Shown here one piece after another: positions 6,275 through 14,823 of a stretch of DNA of 44,168 bases. The DNA is taken from assembly GCF_025211055.1 (NCBI RefSeq), contig NZ_JAOARO010000052.1, forward strand, positions 1-44,168. The letters run 5' to 3'. This stretch comes from Vallitalea sp. (GTDB taxonomy: Bacteria > Bacillota > Clostridia > Lachnospirales > Vallitaleaceae). Numbering within the stretch: the first letter of the stretch is position 1; every line of letters starts with the position of its first letter. The notes beneath the pieces are model-generated. The model saw only the letters and a program-made list of their open reading frames with translations, was not told where the DNA came from and made no database searches. A program made the translations under genes and the position numbers.

Positions 6275-8569
6275 TTGGGTAATATGTGGATAAAAACCAG
6301 GGATCTTGGTAAAAATGAACACACCTTGAGGAGATGCTCGAATAATGTATCAGAAATTGAAGACTCATTTCGTTCCCTTAATTATTCTCTGGATAGTGAT
6401 ATAAAATATAGAGATAGTATAGGTAGTGAGATGTTGTACATTCAAAAAAATTTAGATGAAATTGCTAGAAATTTATATGAATTGAGTGATTTTGTTAAGA
6501 ATACAAAAAATCAATATGAAAAAACAGAAAGAGAATTAGAATGTCTTGTATGTAATCTTAATAATATGACTCAACATAATAAAATAGAAAATAATTACAA
6601 CAATGATATTCCTATTTTAAAAGGATTTAATTTCTTATCTAAAATAGGGCTCTTTGGAATCTTTGGAGGGCTTTTTACTACTATTAAGAATCTAAGTGAC
6701 TTTTTCTCTAGTAAAAAGGTTATTAATAATACTGACAACTATAAATATATAAGTTATAATAAATTTGGTTATGAAAAGACAGTTAAATTCCTTGATTTTG
6801 ATGGATTAGTATTAGAGAAAAATATTTATCAAGGTAAAGTAGCCGAAGAGATTAAATCAAAAGACATTATAGGCTTGAAAAAATCACTAGAAAATATTCT
6901 AAAGAATTATAAAGGTTTTGAAGTAGATTTAACAGACCATAATGGTAATTATAATCCAAATATAGATGAAGATTTGGATGAAGCAGTTTACAAATTTTTA
7001 CTTGGATTTGAAGAATACCATAGAGGGAATAATTTAATCTTTACTTACGAAGCTTTACCAAAAGAATATAAACTGAAGACTTTGTTACATTGGGTTAATA
7101 TGACCGAAAATGACTATAGTACCTTTGAATTTGTTGCTAATCTATTACCTGAAGAATACTATGAAAACATTCCTCCTATTCCACTTAAAGATGATGAACT
7201 TGGTATAATAACTAATGAAAATAAATACGAAAGTTCAGCTGCCTATGAATACTATGCTAAATACTATTATCCATTAGATGCCTTAAATGAAATCAATCAT
7301 TGGAATTTTCCAGAAGAAGTAAAAAGAAATAACTTTTATACTTGGGCTAGACTTACATACGGTTCTAGTGCTAAAGAACAGGGACAAGAATTTCGAGTGG
7401 GGTTGTTTTGGGGAATATCTGTAGTGCCATTAAAAACAGTTATAGATACTATTGAAGGAATATATAGTATTATTACAGATCCTGCTCAACTCAAGGTCTT
7501 TGCAGCATTTATGGCAAAAGCTATAGTATATGAAGAATATCGAGATGCATTAAAAATGATGATAACTCAGGCTATAGAAGAATGGAAGAATACATACAAT
7601 GAAGCGGAACCTTTTGATAAAGGATGTATGATAGGTAGTTTGATAGGGGAAGTCCTATGTGCAGCAATTGAAGGTGGAGAAACTGCCGCAAGTATAGTAA
7701 AATTCGTTAAAAGTGGTGGATTTAAAAAAGCCATAAAAGGAGTAATGCAGACAACAAAACGACTAAATAAGATAATAGCTGCTAAGTTAGATGAATTACC
7801 AGACCTTATTAGAAGCATTACTAGAACAAAAGAGTATTTTGAAGTAGTGACACCAGAAGGAATTATATATAAAATAGACATTGATGATTTGCCTGATGAT
7901 AAAATTAAAGAACTTAATAATATGGTTGAAATTACGGAAAAAACTTCTAGTAAACTACTTAAACTAACTAAATGTGACATTCATGATCTTAGTTCATATC
8001 TTAAGAAAATTGATGATTATAAAGGTACCAATTATGCTGAGGAATTTTTATCAACTGGTAAATGGCCTGATGAAATTCAAATTCCAAAAGATCCAAAGGT
8101 TTTAAAAGCAGATGGAAGTATTGATTGGGCTCAGGTACCAGAAGGAGGATATGTACTTAATGATAGAGGTAAGGCAATAAAAAATGATTACATACCATCA
8201 AAAGGTGAGATAATAGATAGGTATGGACCTAGTAACGGTAGATATACATCTCCTGTGATAGATGGAAAACCCTATAATTATGACCAGCGTTCATTACCAT
8301 ATATTGAAGATTCTTCTAAATATCATCAATATAAGGTAGAAGGTGACTTCAATAATATTAAGAAATATTATAATGAGTGTACGAATCAAAGACTTAAAAC
8401 TAAAATTGATGCATATATGACAAAATATAAATTAACATTTGATAAGTTAAAAGTACAAAAAGGTAATATTGCAAAAGGATTTGGTTCTACAGGAGGAGGT
8501 ATCCAATATGAATTACCTTTACCAGTTGACATGTTAATTGAGTTAAAAATATTATTTGAAATAAAGTAG
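6275..8569 (+). CDS. Type VII-secreted toxin with C-terminal TNT NAD-glycohydrolase domain
   Basis: A 764-residue polymorphic toxin. Residues 1-95 form a helical targeting domain with LDSDIKYR at 39-46 and YEKTE at 81-85. A short hydrophobic, glycine-rich segment (LSKIGLFGIFGGLF) lies near residues 119-132. A long middle region of unknown type contains a second glycine/alanine-rich hydrophobic stretch around residues 449-472. The last 125 residues match the TNT family: IIDRYGPSNGRYTSP (Arg 649), RSLPY, a Tyr-rich strand, then GFGSTGGGIQYELP with Gln 744. In TNT (the tuberculosis necrotizing toxin domain) the equivalent Arg and Gln belong to the NAD-cleaving site, so the product should kill by NAD depletion. 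Start is TTG with AGGTGATGG upstream. An insertion of about 30 residues lies inside the TNT domain. Confidence 0.85.
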   Translation: MGNMWIKTRDLGKNEHTLRRCSNNVSEIEDSFRSLNYSLDSDIKYRDSIGSEMLYIQKNLDEIARNLYELSDFVKNTKNQYEKTERELECLVCNLNNMTQHNKIENNYNNDIPILKGFNFLSKIGLFGIFGGLFTTIKNLSDFFSSKKVINNTDNYKYISYNKFGYEKTVKFLDFDGLVLEKNIYQGKVAEEIKSKDIIGLKKSLENILKNYKGFEVDLTDHNGNYNPNIDEDLDEAVYKFLLGFEEYHRGNNLIFTYEALPKEYKLKTLLHWVNMTENDYSTFEFVANLLPEEYYENIPPIPLKDDELGIITNENKYESSAAYEYYAKYYYPLDALNEINHWNFPEEVKRNNFYTWARLTYGSSAKEQGQEFRVGLFWGISVVPLKTVIDTIEGIYSIITDPAQLKVFAAFMAKAIVYEEYRDALKMMITQAIEEWKNTYNEAEPFDKGCMIGSLIGEVLCAAIEGGETAASIVKFVKSGGFKKAIKGVMQTTKRLNKIIAAKLDELPDLIRSITRTKEYFEVVTPEGIIYKIDIDDLPDDKIKELNNMVEITEKTSSKLLKLTKCDIHDLSSYLKKIDDYKGTNYAEEFLSTGKWPDEIQIPKDPKVLKADGSIDWAQVPEGGYVLNDRGKAIKNDYIPSKGEIIDRYGPSNGRYTSPVIDGKPYNYDQRSLPYIEDSSKYHQYKVEGDFNNIKKYYNECTNQRLKTKIDAYMTKYKLTFDKLKVQKGNIAKGFGSTGGGIQYELPLPVDMLIELKILFEIK

Positions 8570-8579
8570 GTGATTAATA

Positions 8580-8822
8580 ATGGATAATATGCAAGCAATG
8601 AAAATTATTGAGGATGAAGAATTGAAAAATTATAATTGGTTTAATGATCATGAAGTTAGTCCAAATGAGATATGTATTAGTAAAGTAAATGACCATTGGA
8701 GCGTATTCACTTCTGATGAAAGATGTAGCAAAATCTCAGAACAATTGTATCAAGATAAGAGTAAAGCATTAGAAGATTTTATCGAAAGATTAAAAGCAGA
8801 TAAAATATTAAGAACTCTTTAA
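8580..8822 (+). CDS. Candidate immunity protein (Imm59-like) for the TNT toxin
   Basis: An 80-residue acidic protein beginning 10 bases after the toxin stop, with its own GTAGGTGAT binding site. The pattern (an MKIIEDEELKNYNWF start, ICISKVNDHWSVFTSDERCS in the middle, and a final ALEDFIERLKA helix) resembles the Imm59 immunity family of Firmicutes, whose members carry a W-x-V-[FY]-x-[ST]-DER segment and a C-terminal A-x-x-x-F-I-x-x-L helix. Tight coupling to a NADase gene makes cytoplasmic neutralisation of that toxin the natural job. The family match is from memory of the pattern; the immunity role is inferred from position. Confidence 0.65.
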   Translation: MDNMQAMKIIEDEELKNYNWFNDHEVSPNEICISKVNDHWSVFTSDERCSKISEQLYQDKSKALEDFIERLKADKILRTL

Positions 8823-8966
8823 TAGATACCATTTTTTTATTCAGCAGTGTGTAGATTAAAAGGTAAAAGTATAGGAATTACAAAAAGCTAAATCAATTTA
8901 AGTGTATAAAAATATATTAACTAGTACTAATACAACATAATACAGCAACTCAAAGTTATTGAAATA

Positions 8967-9010
8967 TAAGAACTCCAATTACTAAAAAATAACAGTGATT
9001 GGAGTTCTTA
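8967..9010 (+). terminator. Terminator-like hairpin after the TNT cassette
   Basis: TAAGAACTCCAAT (8967-8979) is perfectly complementary to ATTGGAGTTCTTA (8998-9010), a 13-bp stem with an 18-base loop. The trailing U-run is weak (TATT), so termination efficiency is uncertain. Confidence 0.6.
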
Positions 9011-9057
9011 TATTAACAATATTATGATCAAATATAACCCAAAATAATTGATTTATT

Positions 9058-9123
9058 GCATTTCATCCCATAAAACATGCATTTGGTCAGGATTTGTTGA
9101 AAAAATCATAAAGAATATATACT
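9058..9123 (+). promoter_or_regulatory. Conserved promoter/operator block of the second cassette (copy 2)
   Basis: Near-identical to 4379-4444. The 46-base block is conserved, with TTGTTG (9094-9099), an 18-base spacer and TATACT (9118-9123). The leader to the first gene of the cassette is about 80 bases, similar to copy 1. The two copies differ mainly at a six-base interval (TCGTTC against CATTTG) between the two best-conserved words, as expected of a two-box operator with a variable spacer. Confidence 0.65.
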
Positions 9124-9210
9124 ATAAGAGTAAATACTTATTAAATATATTAATTACAATTTAACTATATTTATTTATATGCAATTATAAAAAATTAGGA
9201 GGAATAAATT

Positions 9211-9603
9211 ATGTCTAGTATAACAAAGCGTGTTGAAGACATAGATGAAAAAGTAATCGAACTAAAGCCTATGTCTCCCAAAATGAGTTATTCTGATGAT
9301 GAGAAGTTGACTGTAAATAATACTAATAATTGGACTATAGATAACATTAATAATGAAATTCATAAACTAAGCCAAGAAATTCTACAATTAGAAGATGATT
9401 TATACGTGACCAAAAAAATGGTAGAACAGACAGTAACAGCATATAAAGAAATTATAACTTCAAAGAATATAGTTAATAGTAATGATAAAAATCAATCAGA
9501 TGATATGAGTAATGAATATGACAAAAAATTAAATGAATTAAATAGAAATCTAAACGAAAGCTTTATAACCATGTGGGAAATCTATCAAGAAATATATTCA
9601 TAA
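9211..9603 (+). CDS. Coiled-coil type VII cargo partner protein
   Basis: A 130-residue helical protein with no recognised domain. A polar N-terminal 35 residues is followed by a long helix (WTIDNINNEIHKLSQEILQ), then TVTAYKEII at residues 75-82, which resembles AITAYADVE in the hydrolase encoded next. After a short Asn/Asp-rich linker there is a final helix. It occupies the same place before a large cargo gene as the 162-residue protein does in the first cassette, so a chaperone or heterodimer partner role is inferred. It has an AGGAGG site 8 bases before ATG and is the first gene after the conserved promoter block. The 87-base gap to the next gene shows no terminator. Confidence 0.6.
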   Translation: MSSITKRVEDIDEKVIELKPMSPKMSYSDDEKLTVNNTNNWTIDNINNEIHKLSQEILQLEDDLYVTKKMVEQTVTAYKEIITSKNIVNSNDKNQSDDMSNEYDKKLNELNRNLNESFITMWEIYQEIYS

Positions 9604-9690
9604 TCAAATTTTAATACATCACATAAATAATTATTGATAATTAAGATGTAGCAATAATTAAAAAAATTTGATAAAATAAAGGAGAAGAGT

Positions 9691-11691
9691 ATGAATAATA
9701 TAAGTGTAAATATGGAAGGACTAGGAGATAAAATAGCTAATATACAGAATATCTCTAATATAGTTAGTGGTGTTGGTAATAAGTTAGCATCTATAAGTAG
9801 TGGTTTAGATAGTGATATAAAATATAGGCAAAATATAGATGGAAAACTTCGAAATCTATGTAGGGAGATCAATAATCTAGAGAAAAGTATAAATAGAACA
9901 TCAGAATATATCAACCAAGCTATAACAGCCTATGCAGATGTAGAAAAAAAACTTATGGATAGTTTTAACGAAATGAATGATGAACCAAAAGCTGATATAC
10001 TTGATTTAACAGATAAAATTGAAGGATATTATCTAAGCTTAAATAGTAAAATTGCTGATATCTTCGGGGTAATTCAATCTACTATAAAATCGAGTATAGC
10101 CCATTTAATAGACTTTTTTGATAAGGACAGTGATGAAATCATAACTAATAAACAGCTAAAAAAAGAAGATTTATTAATTTCCATGCCAGAACTTGAAGGT
10201 ATTCTAACTTATGATAATAATAAATATAATGAATATGTGAAGCTTATGCAACAAAGGTTAAATGAACTAGGTTATAGAGACTCAAGGGGAAATCCATTAG
10301 CTGTAGATGGTTATTTTGGAGATAGAACGTTAGAAGAAATAACAAAATTTAAACAAAATAATAAGTTATGGAATTTTGGTGAATATGAAGGAAAGGTTGG
10401 AGAAACAACATGGGAATACTTATTTGTAAAAGCAGAACCCATAGTAATTAATAAATCAGAAGGAGAAAAAGTACAAGATAAAGTACAAGAGAAACCTAAA
10501 GTTGAAAATAGTACAAGAAAATATGGTAATCCTAATTATGATGAAATTGTAAACTATATAGAACAGTACTGTGATGAAATAGGACTTCCAAAAGATATTG
10601 GGCTTGCAATAGCATGGACAGAAAGTAGAATGACTCAATATGAAGGAGATAAATTAGCTAATGCAAATGAAAATAAGAATAAAAATGGTAAAGTCACATC
10701 TACCGACTGGGGAATAATGCAGCTTAATGATAAATCTTGGAGTGATAAATATGATTTTGAACATATTAGAAATGATTGGGAATACAATGTAAGATGTGGT
10801 CTAGATGTTGCTCTCAATAGATATAATGAAGCAATAAGACGTAATGAATCCAATATTCCAAGAGCAACATATTCAGGATATAATACATGGAGTAATATTG
10901 ACAGATATAGAACAGAAAAAGACCAAAGGGATATTAATTTTTATACGTATTATAAAACAAAACCATGGGAAGCTAAGATTACCAATGAACAACCTAAGAT
11001 AGATAATAATCATCATAATCAACAAGAAACTAAGATTAACACTAACTCCAATTATAATATGGTTGATACTACATCATGGAATGCAGTAAAACCGAAATAT
11101 ACATATAATTCAGGACCAAGAACACCTGAAGCATATAATAAATTGATAGATCAATTTAATGTAGAGTCTAATCCAAGGTACGTACCTAGAGGTGGTGCTA
11201 CATATTGTAATATTTATGCTTGGGATATCTCTATAGCAATGGGTGTAGAATTACCTAGATTTGTAGAGATAAATCAAAAAGGGAATTTAGAAGATGCCAC
11301 AGGAAAAGCCATAGGACGTAACTTGAAAAAAGGATATATCTTATATCAAGATGAAAAGAATGCAACAGCTACTGAGTTAAATGCTAATAGATTAGCTATT
11401 TGGCTAGATGCTCAAGGAGAAAATTATGGATGGAAAGAGATAACACCTGAAGAAGCTCAAAAAAGAGCTAATGAGGGATATATGACTATTTCGTGTATTG
11501 ATGAATCTCCTAGTATAGGGCATGTTCAAGTTGTTCGTCCTACACCTCACGGTAGTGATTATAATTCTAAAAAAGGAGTTTATCTAGCTCAAGCAGGGAA
11601 AAGTTCCTCAATAAGTAATGGTCTTTATTTTAAAGATAAATATGAGAGTGAAAAATATTATAAAAGGTATAAATTTTATACCCATGATTAG
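9691..11691 (+). CDS. Type VII-targeted bifunctional peptidoglycan hydrolase
   Basis: A 666-residue modular enzyme. Residues 1-95 are the same targeting domain as in the TNT toxin (LDSDIKYR at 39-46, YADVE at 81-85). Residues of about 180-245 form a PG_binding_1 domain (LMQQRLNELGYR, VDGYFGDRTLEEITKFK). Residues of about 280-400 form a lysozyme-like transglycosylase domain with the likely catalytic Glu 311 in AIAWTESRM and the supporting DWGIMQLND. The C-terminal 165 residues look like a papain-fold peptidase (CHAP/NlpC-P60-like): Cys 506 in TYCNIYAWD, His 611 in IGHVQVVRP and Gln 634 in LAQAGKS. It should cut both glycan strands and stem peptides. No Sec signal is present, consistent with type VII export. 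ATG is preceded by AAAGGAG. Confidence 0.82.
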   Translation: MNNISVNMEGLGDKIANIQNISNIVSGVGNKLASISSGLDSDIKYRQNIDGKLRNLCREINNLEKSINRTSEYINQAITAYADVEKKLMDSFNEMNDEPKADILDLTDKIEGYYLSLNSKIADIFGVIQSTIKSSIAHLIDFFDKDSDEIITNKQLKKEDLLISMPELEGILTYDNNKYNEYVKLMQQRLNELGYRDSRGNPLAVDGYFGDRTLEEITKFKQNNKLWNFGEYEGKVGETTWEYLFVKAEPIVINKSEGEKVQDKVQEKPKVENSTRKYGNPNYDEIVNYIEQYCDEIGLPKDIGLAIAWTESRMTQYEGDKLANANENKNKNGKVTSTDWGIMQLNDKSWSDKYDFEHIRNDWEYNVRCGLDVALNRYNEAIRRNESNIPRATYSGYNTWSNIDRYRTEKDQRDINFYTYYKTKPWEAKITNEQPKIDNNHHNQQETKINTNSNYNMVDTTSWNAVKPKYTYNSGPRTPEAYNKLIDQFNVESNPRYVPRGGATYCNIYAWDISIAMGVELPRFVEINQKGNLEDATGKAIGRNLKKGYILYQDEKNATATELNANRLAIWLDAQGENYGWKEITPEEAQKRANEGYMTISCIDESPSIGHVQVVRPTPHGSDYNSKKGVYLAQAGKSSSISNGLYFKDKYESEKYYKRYKFYTHD

Positions 11692-11711
11692 ATTTTTGAA
11701 AGGAGAATAAA

Positions 11712-12953
11712 ATGAAAAAGCAATATGTTGGGCTTATTAGTTGTATAGTTTTGGTTATGATAATTGGAGCTATAGTTTATTTTACATCAGCAAATAAAGG
11801 AGTAAATGGTACAGGGATAGAAGATTCTGTAACATCTTTAGAGCAAAGTAAGACTAATAATGATGATAAAAAGGATGTAGAAGAATCAGCTGATGATAAT
11901 GTTGATTATAGCAAAATATTAATAGGTATGTGGCATGCCAGTAATCAATTAGGAGATGGGTATGATGATATATACACATTTAATGAAGATGGCACTTTTA
12001 GATTTCAATATAGTCAATATGACAGAGATAGAGAAATTATAGACTATTCGGGTAAATGGGTAGTATTAGATGATAAATCCCTTACTCTAACGATAGATAC
12101 AAAACACATCTTAGATACACAAGCACCAAATCATAGTATAGAAAATAGAAAAATTAAGGAAATTGCATTAGAAACCCTAGAAGAGCTAAATTATTCTTTA
12201 ACTGATTTAGAAGAGACAGAAGAATCTAGATTTCCTTTAACTATTAAAATTAATGGTACTAATTATTGGAAATTAAGTGGACAACAATATAGTGAAAAAA
12301 TAAATACAACTAAAATAGAAAAGTTTACTAAGGAAAAAATTAATGAATTCAATGAAGCAGCTTCAAAAGCAGAAAAGACACCTACACATGAGAATATCAT
12401 AAAAGCTCATATTATAGGTAAAGTATTTGATAACCTTTATATAGAAGAATCTGACAGAAAATCCATAGATGATAAAAGAATATTTCTACAAGATAATATA
12501 AGCAGTTTTTCTGTGATTTATTCAGGTTTTTCATCGGACAATATTCAGTTCATAGCTATAATTCAACCACAAATGTCAAACAACTTTGATTTCACGGATT
12601 TAGTTAATAATATAACGGGTGTTAATAATGAAATGGATATATTAAGTAATATCATGACAATAGAGCCTGATTATTTCTATGCAATTGACTTATATTCAGA
12701 AGATTTACTAGACTCTAAGGATAAGATAAAAATTGATAACTTACAATTAAAATTCGATAATGAATATGAATCATTCATAAATAGGGATACAAAAGAAATT
12801 AATGCTTATTTAGATGAATATGGTAGAAAGATGAAAACTGATTTGTCATTAAATAATAAGTCATGGAATTTATTTCTATTCAAAAATAATTATCTTGACC
12901 CAGATGAAATAATTATCCAAGTTAATGGAGAAGTAGTTAAGTTAACAAAATGA
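11712..12953 (+). CDS. Membrane-anchored extracellular protein, candidate immunity to the hydrolase
   Basis: A 413-residue protein that starts 20 bases after the hydrolase gene. One N-terminal hydrophobic helix (about residues 7-28, LISCIVLVMIIGAIVYF) follows a short basic start, and the remainder is hydrophilic and should lie outside the cell. Residues of about 68-140 resemble a small lipocalin-like beta barrel (GMWHASNQLGDGYDDIYTFN, then FRFQYSQYDR and KWVVLDDKSLTLTI). The C-terminal 200 residues are unassigned. The Cys in the TM helix lacks a proper lipobox. Since the neighbouring enzyme attacks peptidoglycan, a surface-anchored inhibitor would be the logical immunity factor; this is inference. 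It could instead be a third secreted component. Confidence 0.55.
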   Translation: MKKQYVGLISCIVLVMIIGAIVYFTSANKGVNGTGIEDSVTSLEQSKTNNDDKKDVEESADDNVDYSKILIGMWHASNQLGDGYDDIYTFNEDGTFRFQYSQYDRDREIIDYSGKWVVLDDKSLTLTIDTKHILDTQAPNHSIENRKIKEIALETLEELNYSLTDLEETEESRFPLTIKINGTNYWKLSGQQYSEKINTTKIEKFTKEKINEFNEAASKAEKTPTHENIIKAHIIGKVFDNLYIEESDRKSIDDKRIFLQDNISSFSVIYSGFSSDNIQFIAIIQPQMSNNFDFTDLVNNITGVNNEMDILSNIMTIEPDYFYAIDLYSEDLLDSKDKIKIDNLQLKFDNEYESFINRDTKEINAYLDEYGRKMKTDLSLNNKSWNLFLFKNNYLDPDEIIIQVNGEVVKLTK

Positions 12954-12964
12954 TAATAAATATA

Positions 12965-13008
12965 ATATAGAAGGTAGAATCATAAAATAAAGATTCTACC
13001 TTCTATAT
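12965..13008. terminator. Bidirectional terminator between the cargo island and proS
   Basis: A 17-bp perfect stem, with arms at 12965-12981 and 12992-13008 built on GAAGGTAGAATC / GATTCTACCTTC. It separates the converging plus-strand cassette and minus-strand proS and can serve both. Confidence 0.8.
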
Positions 13009-13049
13009 TAATCATCATCAAATAATTAAGCTAGATAAAAAATAATTTA

Positions 13050-14486
13050 TTAATACGCTTTACCCCAATAAACTATTTTCTTAGCTGGTTTACCACAGCA
13101 AATACAAACATCCGAAATTTCTTCCTGCTCAAATGGGATACATCTGGATGTAGCACCTGTTTCTTCCTTGATCTTTTCTTCACAAGAAGTATCTCCACAC
13201 CACATTGCTTTTACAAAACCTGGATTATTATTCATTATATCTGATAATTCATCCATAGTTGTTGCAGTGTAAGTATGTTTATCTCTATGAATTCTTGCCT
13301 TTTCAAGCATACTCTTTTGGACATCTTCTAAAAGCTCAGTTACTTTATGATGAAGCTCATCAAGGGATACAAAATATTTTTCTCTAGTATCTCTTCTTAC
13401 AATAACAGCTTGATTTTTCTCTATATCCTTAGGACCTAATTCAACTCTTAGAGGAATACCTTTCATTTCATGTTCGCTGAATTTCCATCCAGGACTCTTA
13501 TCAGAATCATCAAGCTTAACTCTAGCAAACTTGCTAAGTGCTTTTTTTACTTCATTAGCTTTATCAAGTACCCCTTCTTTTTTCTGCATGATAGGTATGA
13601 TAATAACTTGTGTTGGAGCAATCATTGGTGGAAGAACTAATCCGTTATCATCACCATGAACCATTATTATACCACCTAATAATCTTGTGGAAACTCCCCA
13701 AGATGTTTGATGAACATGAGATAACTTGTTATCTTTATCTGTATAAGTAATATCAAAAGCTTTTGCGAATCCATCACCAAAATTATGAGATGTCCCAGAT
13801 TGAAGAGCTTTTCCATCATGCATTAAACTTTCAATAGTATAAGTTGCTTTTGCTCCTGCAAATTTCTCTTTGTCTGTTTTTTGCCCTTTTATCATTGGTA
13901 TAGCAAGAACATCTTCACAGAATTTTGCATATAGATTAAGAATATTAATTGTCTCTTCCATTGCCTCATCAGCTGTAGCATGAGCTGTATGACCTTCCTG
14001 CCATAAGAATTCTAATGAACGTAAGAATGGTCTTGTAGTCTTTTCCCATCTAACTACAGAACACCATTGATTGTATAACTTAGGTAAATCTCTATAGGAT
14101 TGAATTTCATTAGAATAATGCTCACAGAATAATGTTTCTGAAGTTGGTCTTACACATAATCTTTCAGTTAATTTTTCTGTTCCTCCATGTGTAACCCAAG
14201 CTACTTCTGGAGCAAAACCTTCTACATGGTCCTTTTCTTTTTCAAGTAAACTTTCTGGTATGAACATTGGCATATAAACATTCTCATGTCCAGTTGCCTT
14301 GAATCTGTCATCTAATTGTCTTTGAAGTAATTCCCATATGGCATAACCATAAGGCTTAATAACCATACATCCTCTAACACTTGAATAATCAACTAGCTCA
14401 GCTTTTTTAACTACATCAGTATACCATTTAGCAAAATCTTCATCCATTGATGTAATTGCTTCTACAAACTTATCTTTCTTAGCCAT
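13050..14486 (-). CDS. proS: Prolyl-tRNA synthetase (short, archaeal/eukaryal-type form)
   Basis: A 478-residue class II synthetase that charges tRNA-Pro with proline in the cytosol. Class II motif 2 is visible as [22 protein letters not shown], and [17 protein letters not shown] carries motif 3 features. The anticodon-binding domain follows ([11 protein letters not shown]). The C-terminal zinc-type domain has four cysteines ([11 protein letters not shown], and VCICCGKP plus upstream Cys), ending in the typical VYWGKAY. Length and the lack of the INS editing domain match the ProRS type found in many Clostridia. AAGGAG lies before ATG 14486. Expression is controlled by a proline T-box. Confidence 0.97.
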   Translation of the reverse strand: MAKKDKFVEAITSMDEDFAKWYTDVVKKAELVDYSSVRGCMVIKPYGYAIWELLQRQLDDRFKATGHENVYMPMFIPESLLEKEKDHVEGFAPEVAWVTHGGTEKLTERLCVRPTSETLFCEHYSNEIQSYRDLPKLYNQWCSVVRWEKTTRPFLRSLEFLWQEGHTAHATADEAMEETINILNLYAKFCEDVLAIPMIKGQKTDKEKFAGAKATYTIESLMHDGKALQSGTSHNFGDGFAKAFDITYTDKDNKLSHVHQTSWGVSTRLLGGIIMVHGDDNGLVLPPMIAPTQVIIIPIMQKKEGVLDKANEVKKALSKFARVKLDDSDKSPGWKFSEHEMKGIPLRVELGPKDIEKNQAVIVRRDTREKYFVSLDELHHKVTELLEDVQKSMLEKARIHRDKHTYTATTMDELSDIMNNNPGFVKAMWCGDTSCEEKIKEETGATSRCIPFEQEEISDVCICCGKPAKKIVYWGKAY

Positions 14487-14515
14487 AGTTTCACTCTCCT
14501 TCTATATCTATATAT

Positions 14516-14742
14516 TAAAAAAACTCCATCCCAAAAGGGACGAAGTTGTATTCGTGGTACCACCCTAGTTAATAATCAAAAAATATAATTATTATCTCGT
14601 GTCCTTATAACGGAAGGCAGCCGCTGCACTTTCATACAGAACTCCAAGATAGGTTCAATATTGATCTCATAGAAGTTTCACAGCTATAACTCCCTCTCTG
14701 AAATGATACATCAATATCTACTAATTCTCTTCAACATCAAAT
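14516..14742 (-). promoter_or_regulatory. T-box leader (proline-specific) of proS
   Basis: Minus-strand leader with the conserved T-box sequence GGTGGTACCACG at 14553-14565. Stem I contains a specifier region, GAA-CCT-A, giving the proline codon CCT at 14651-14653. The terminator stem with U-run is at 14516-14549 (CTTCGTCCC / GGGATGGAG then TTTTTT). Uncharged tRNA-Pro binding favours the antiterminator and turns on proS. Confidence 0.93.
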
Positions 14743-14777
14743 ATCTATAATTAATTTTTATTACTATTTATTATATG

Positions 14778-14806
14778 ATTCTAATGTAGAATATCATTTT
14801 TGTCAA
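14778..14806 (-). promoter_or_regulatory. Sigma-A promoter of the T-box/proS unit
   Basis: On the minus strand TTGACA (14801-14806) is followed by a 17-base spacer and TAGAAT (14778-14783). This is a near-consensus housekeeping promoter about 35 bases before the T-box stem I. Confidence 0.75.
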
Positions 14807-14823
14807 GGTATGTAATTATCTTT

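Larger units (their letters stand above)
8823..9210. other. Intergenic spacer between the two cargo cassettes
   Basis: 388 bases without a gene. It contains the hairpin that closes the TNT cassette (8967-9010) and the second copy of the conserved promoter block (9058-9123). The remainder is A/T-rich and shows nothing recognisable. Confidence 0.6.

Noticed and set aside
7567..7980. A 137-codon open frame antisense to the TNT toxin gene
   Set aside because: It is a shadow of the plus-strand coding sequence, with no ribosome binding site and no recognisable domain.
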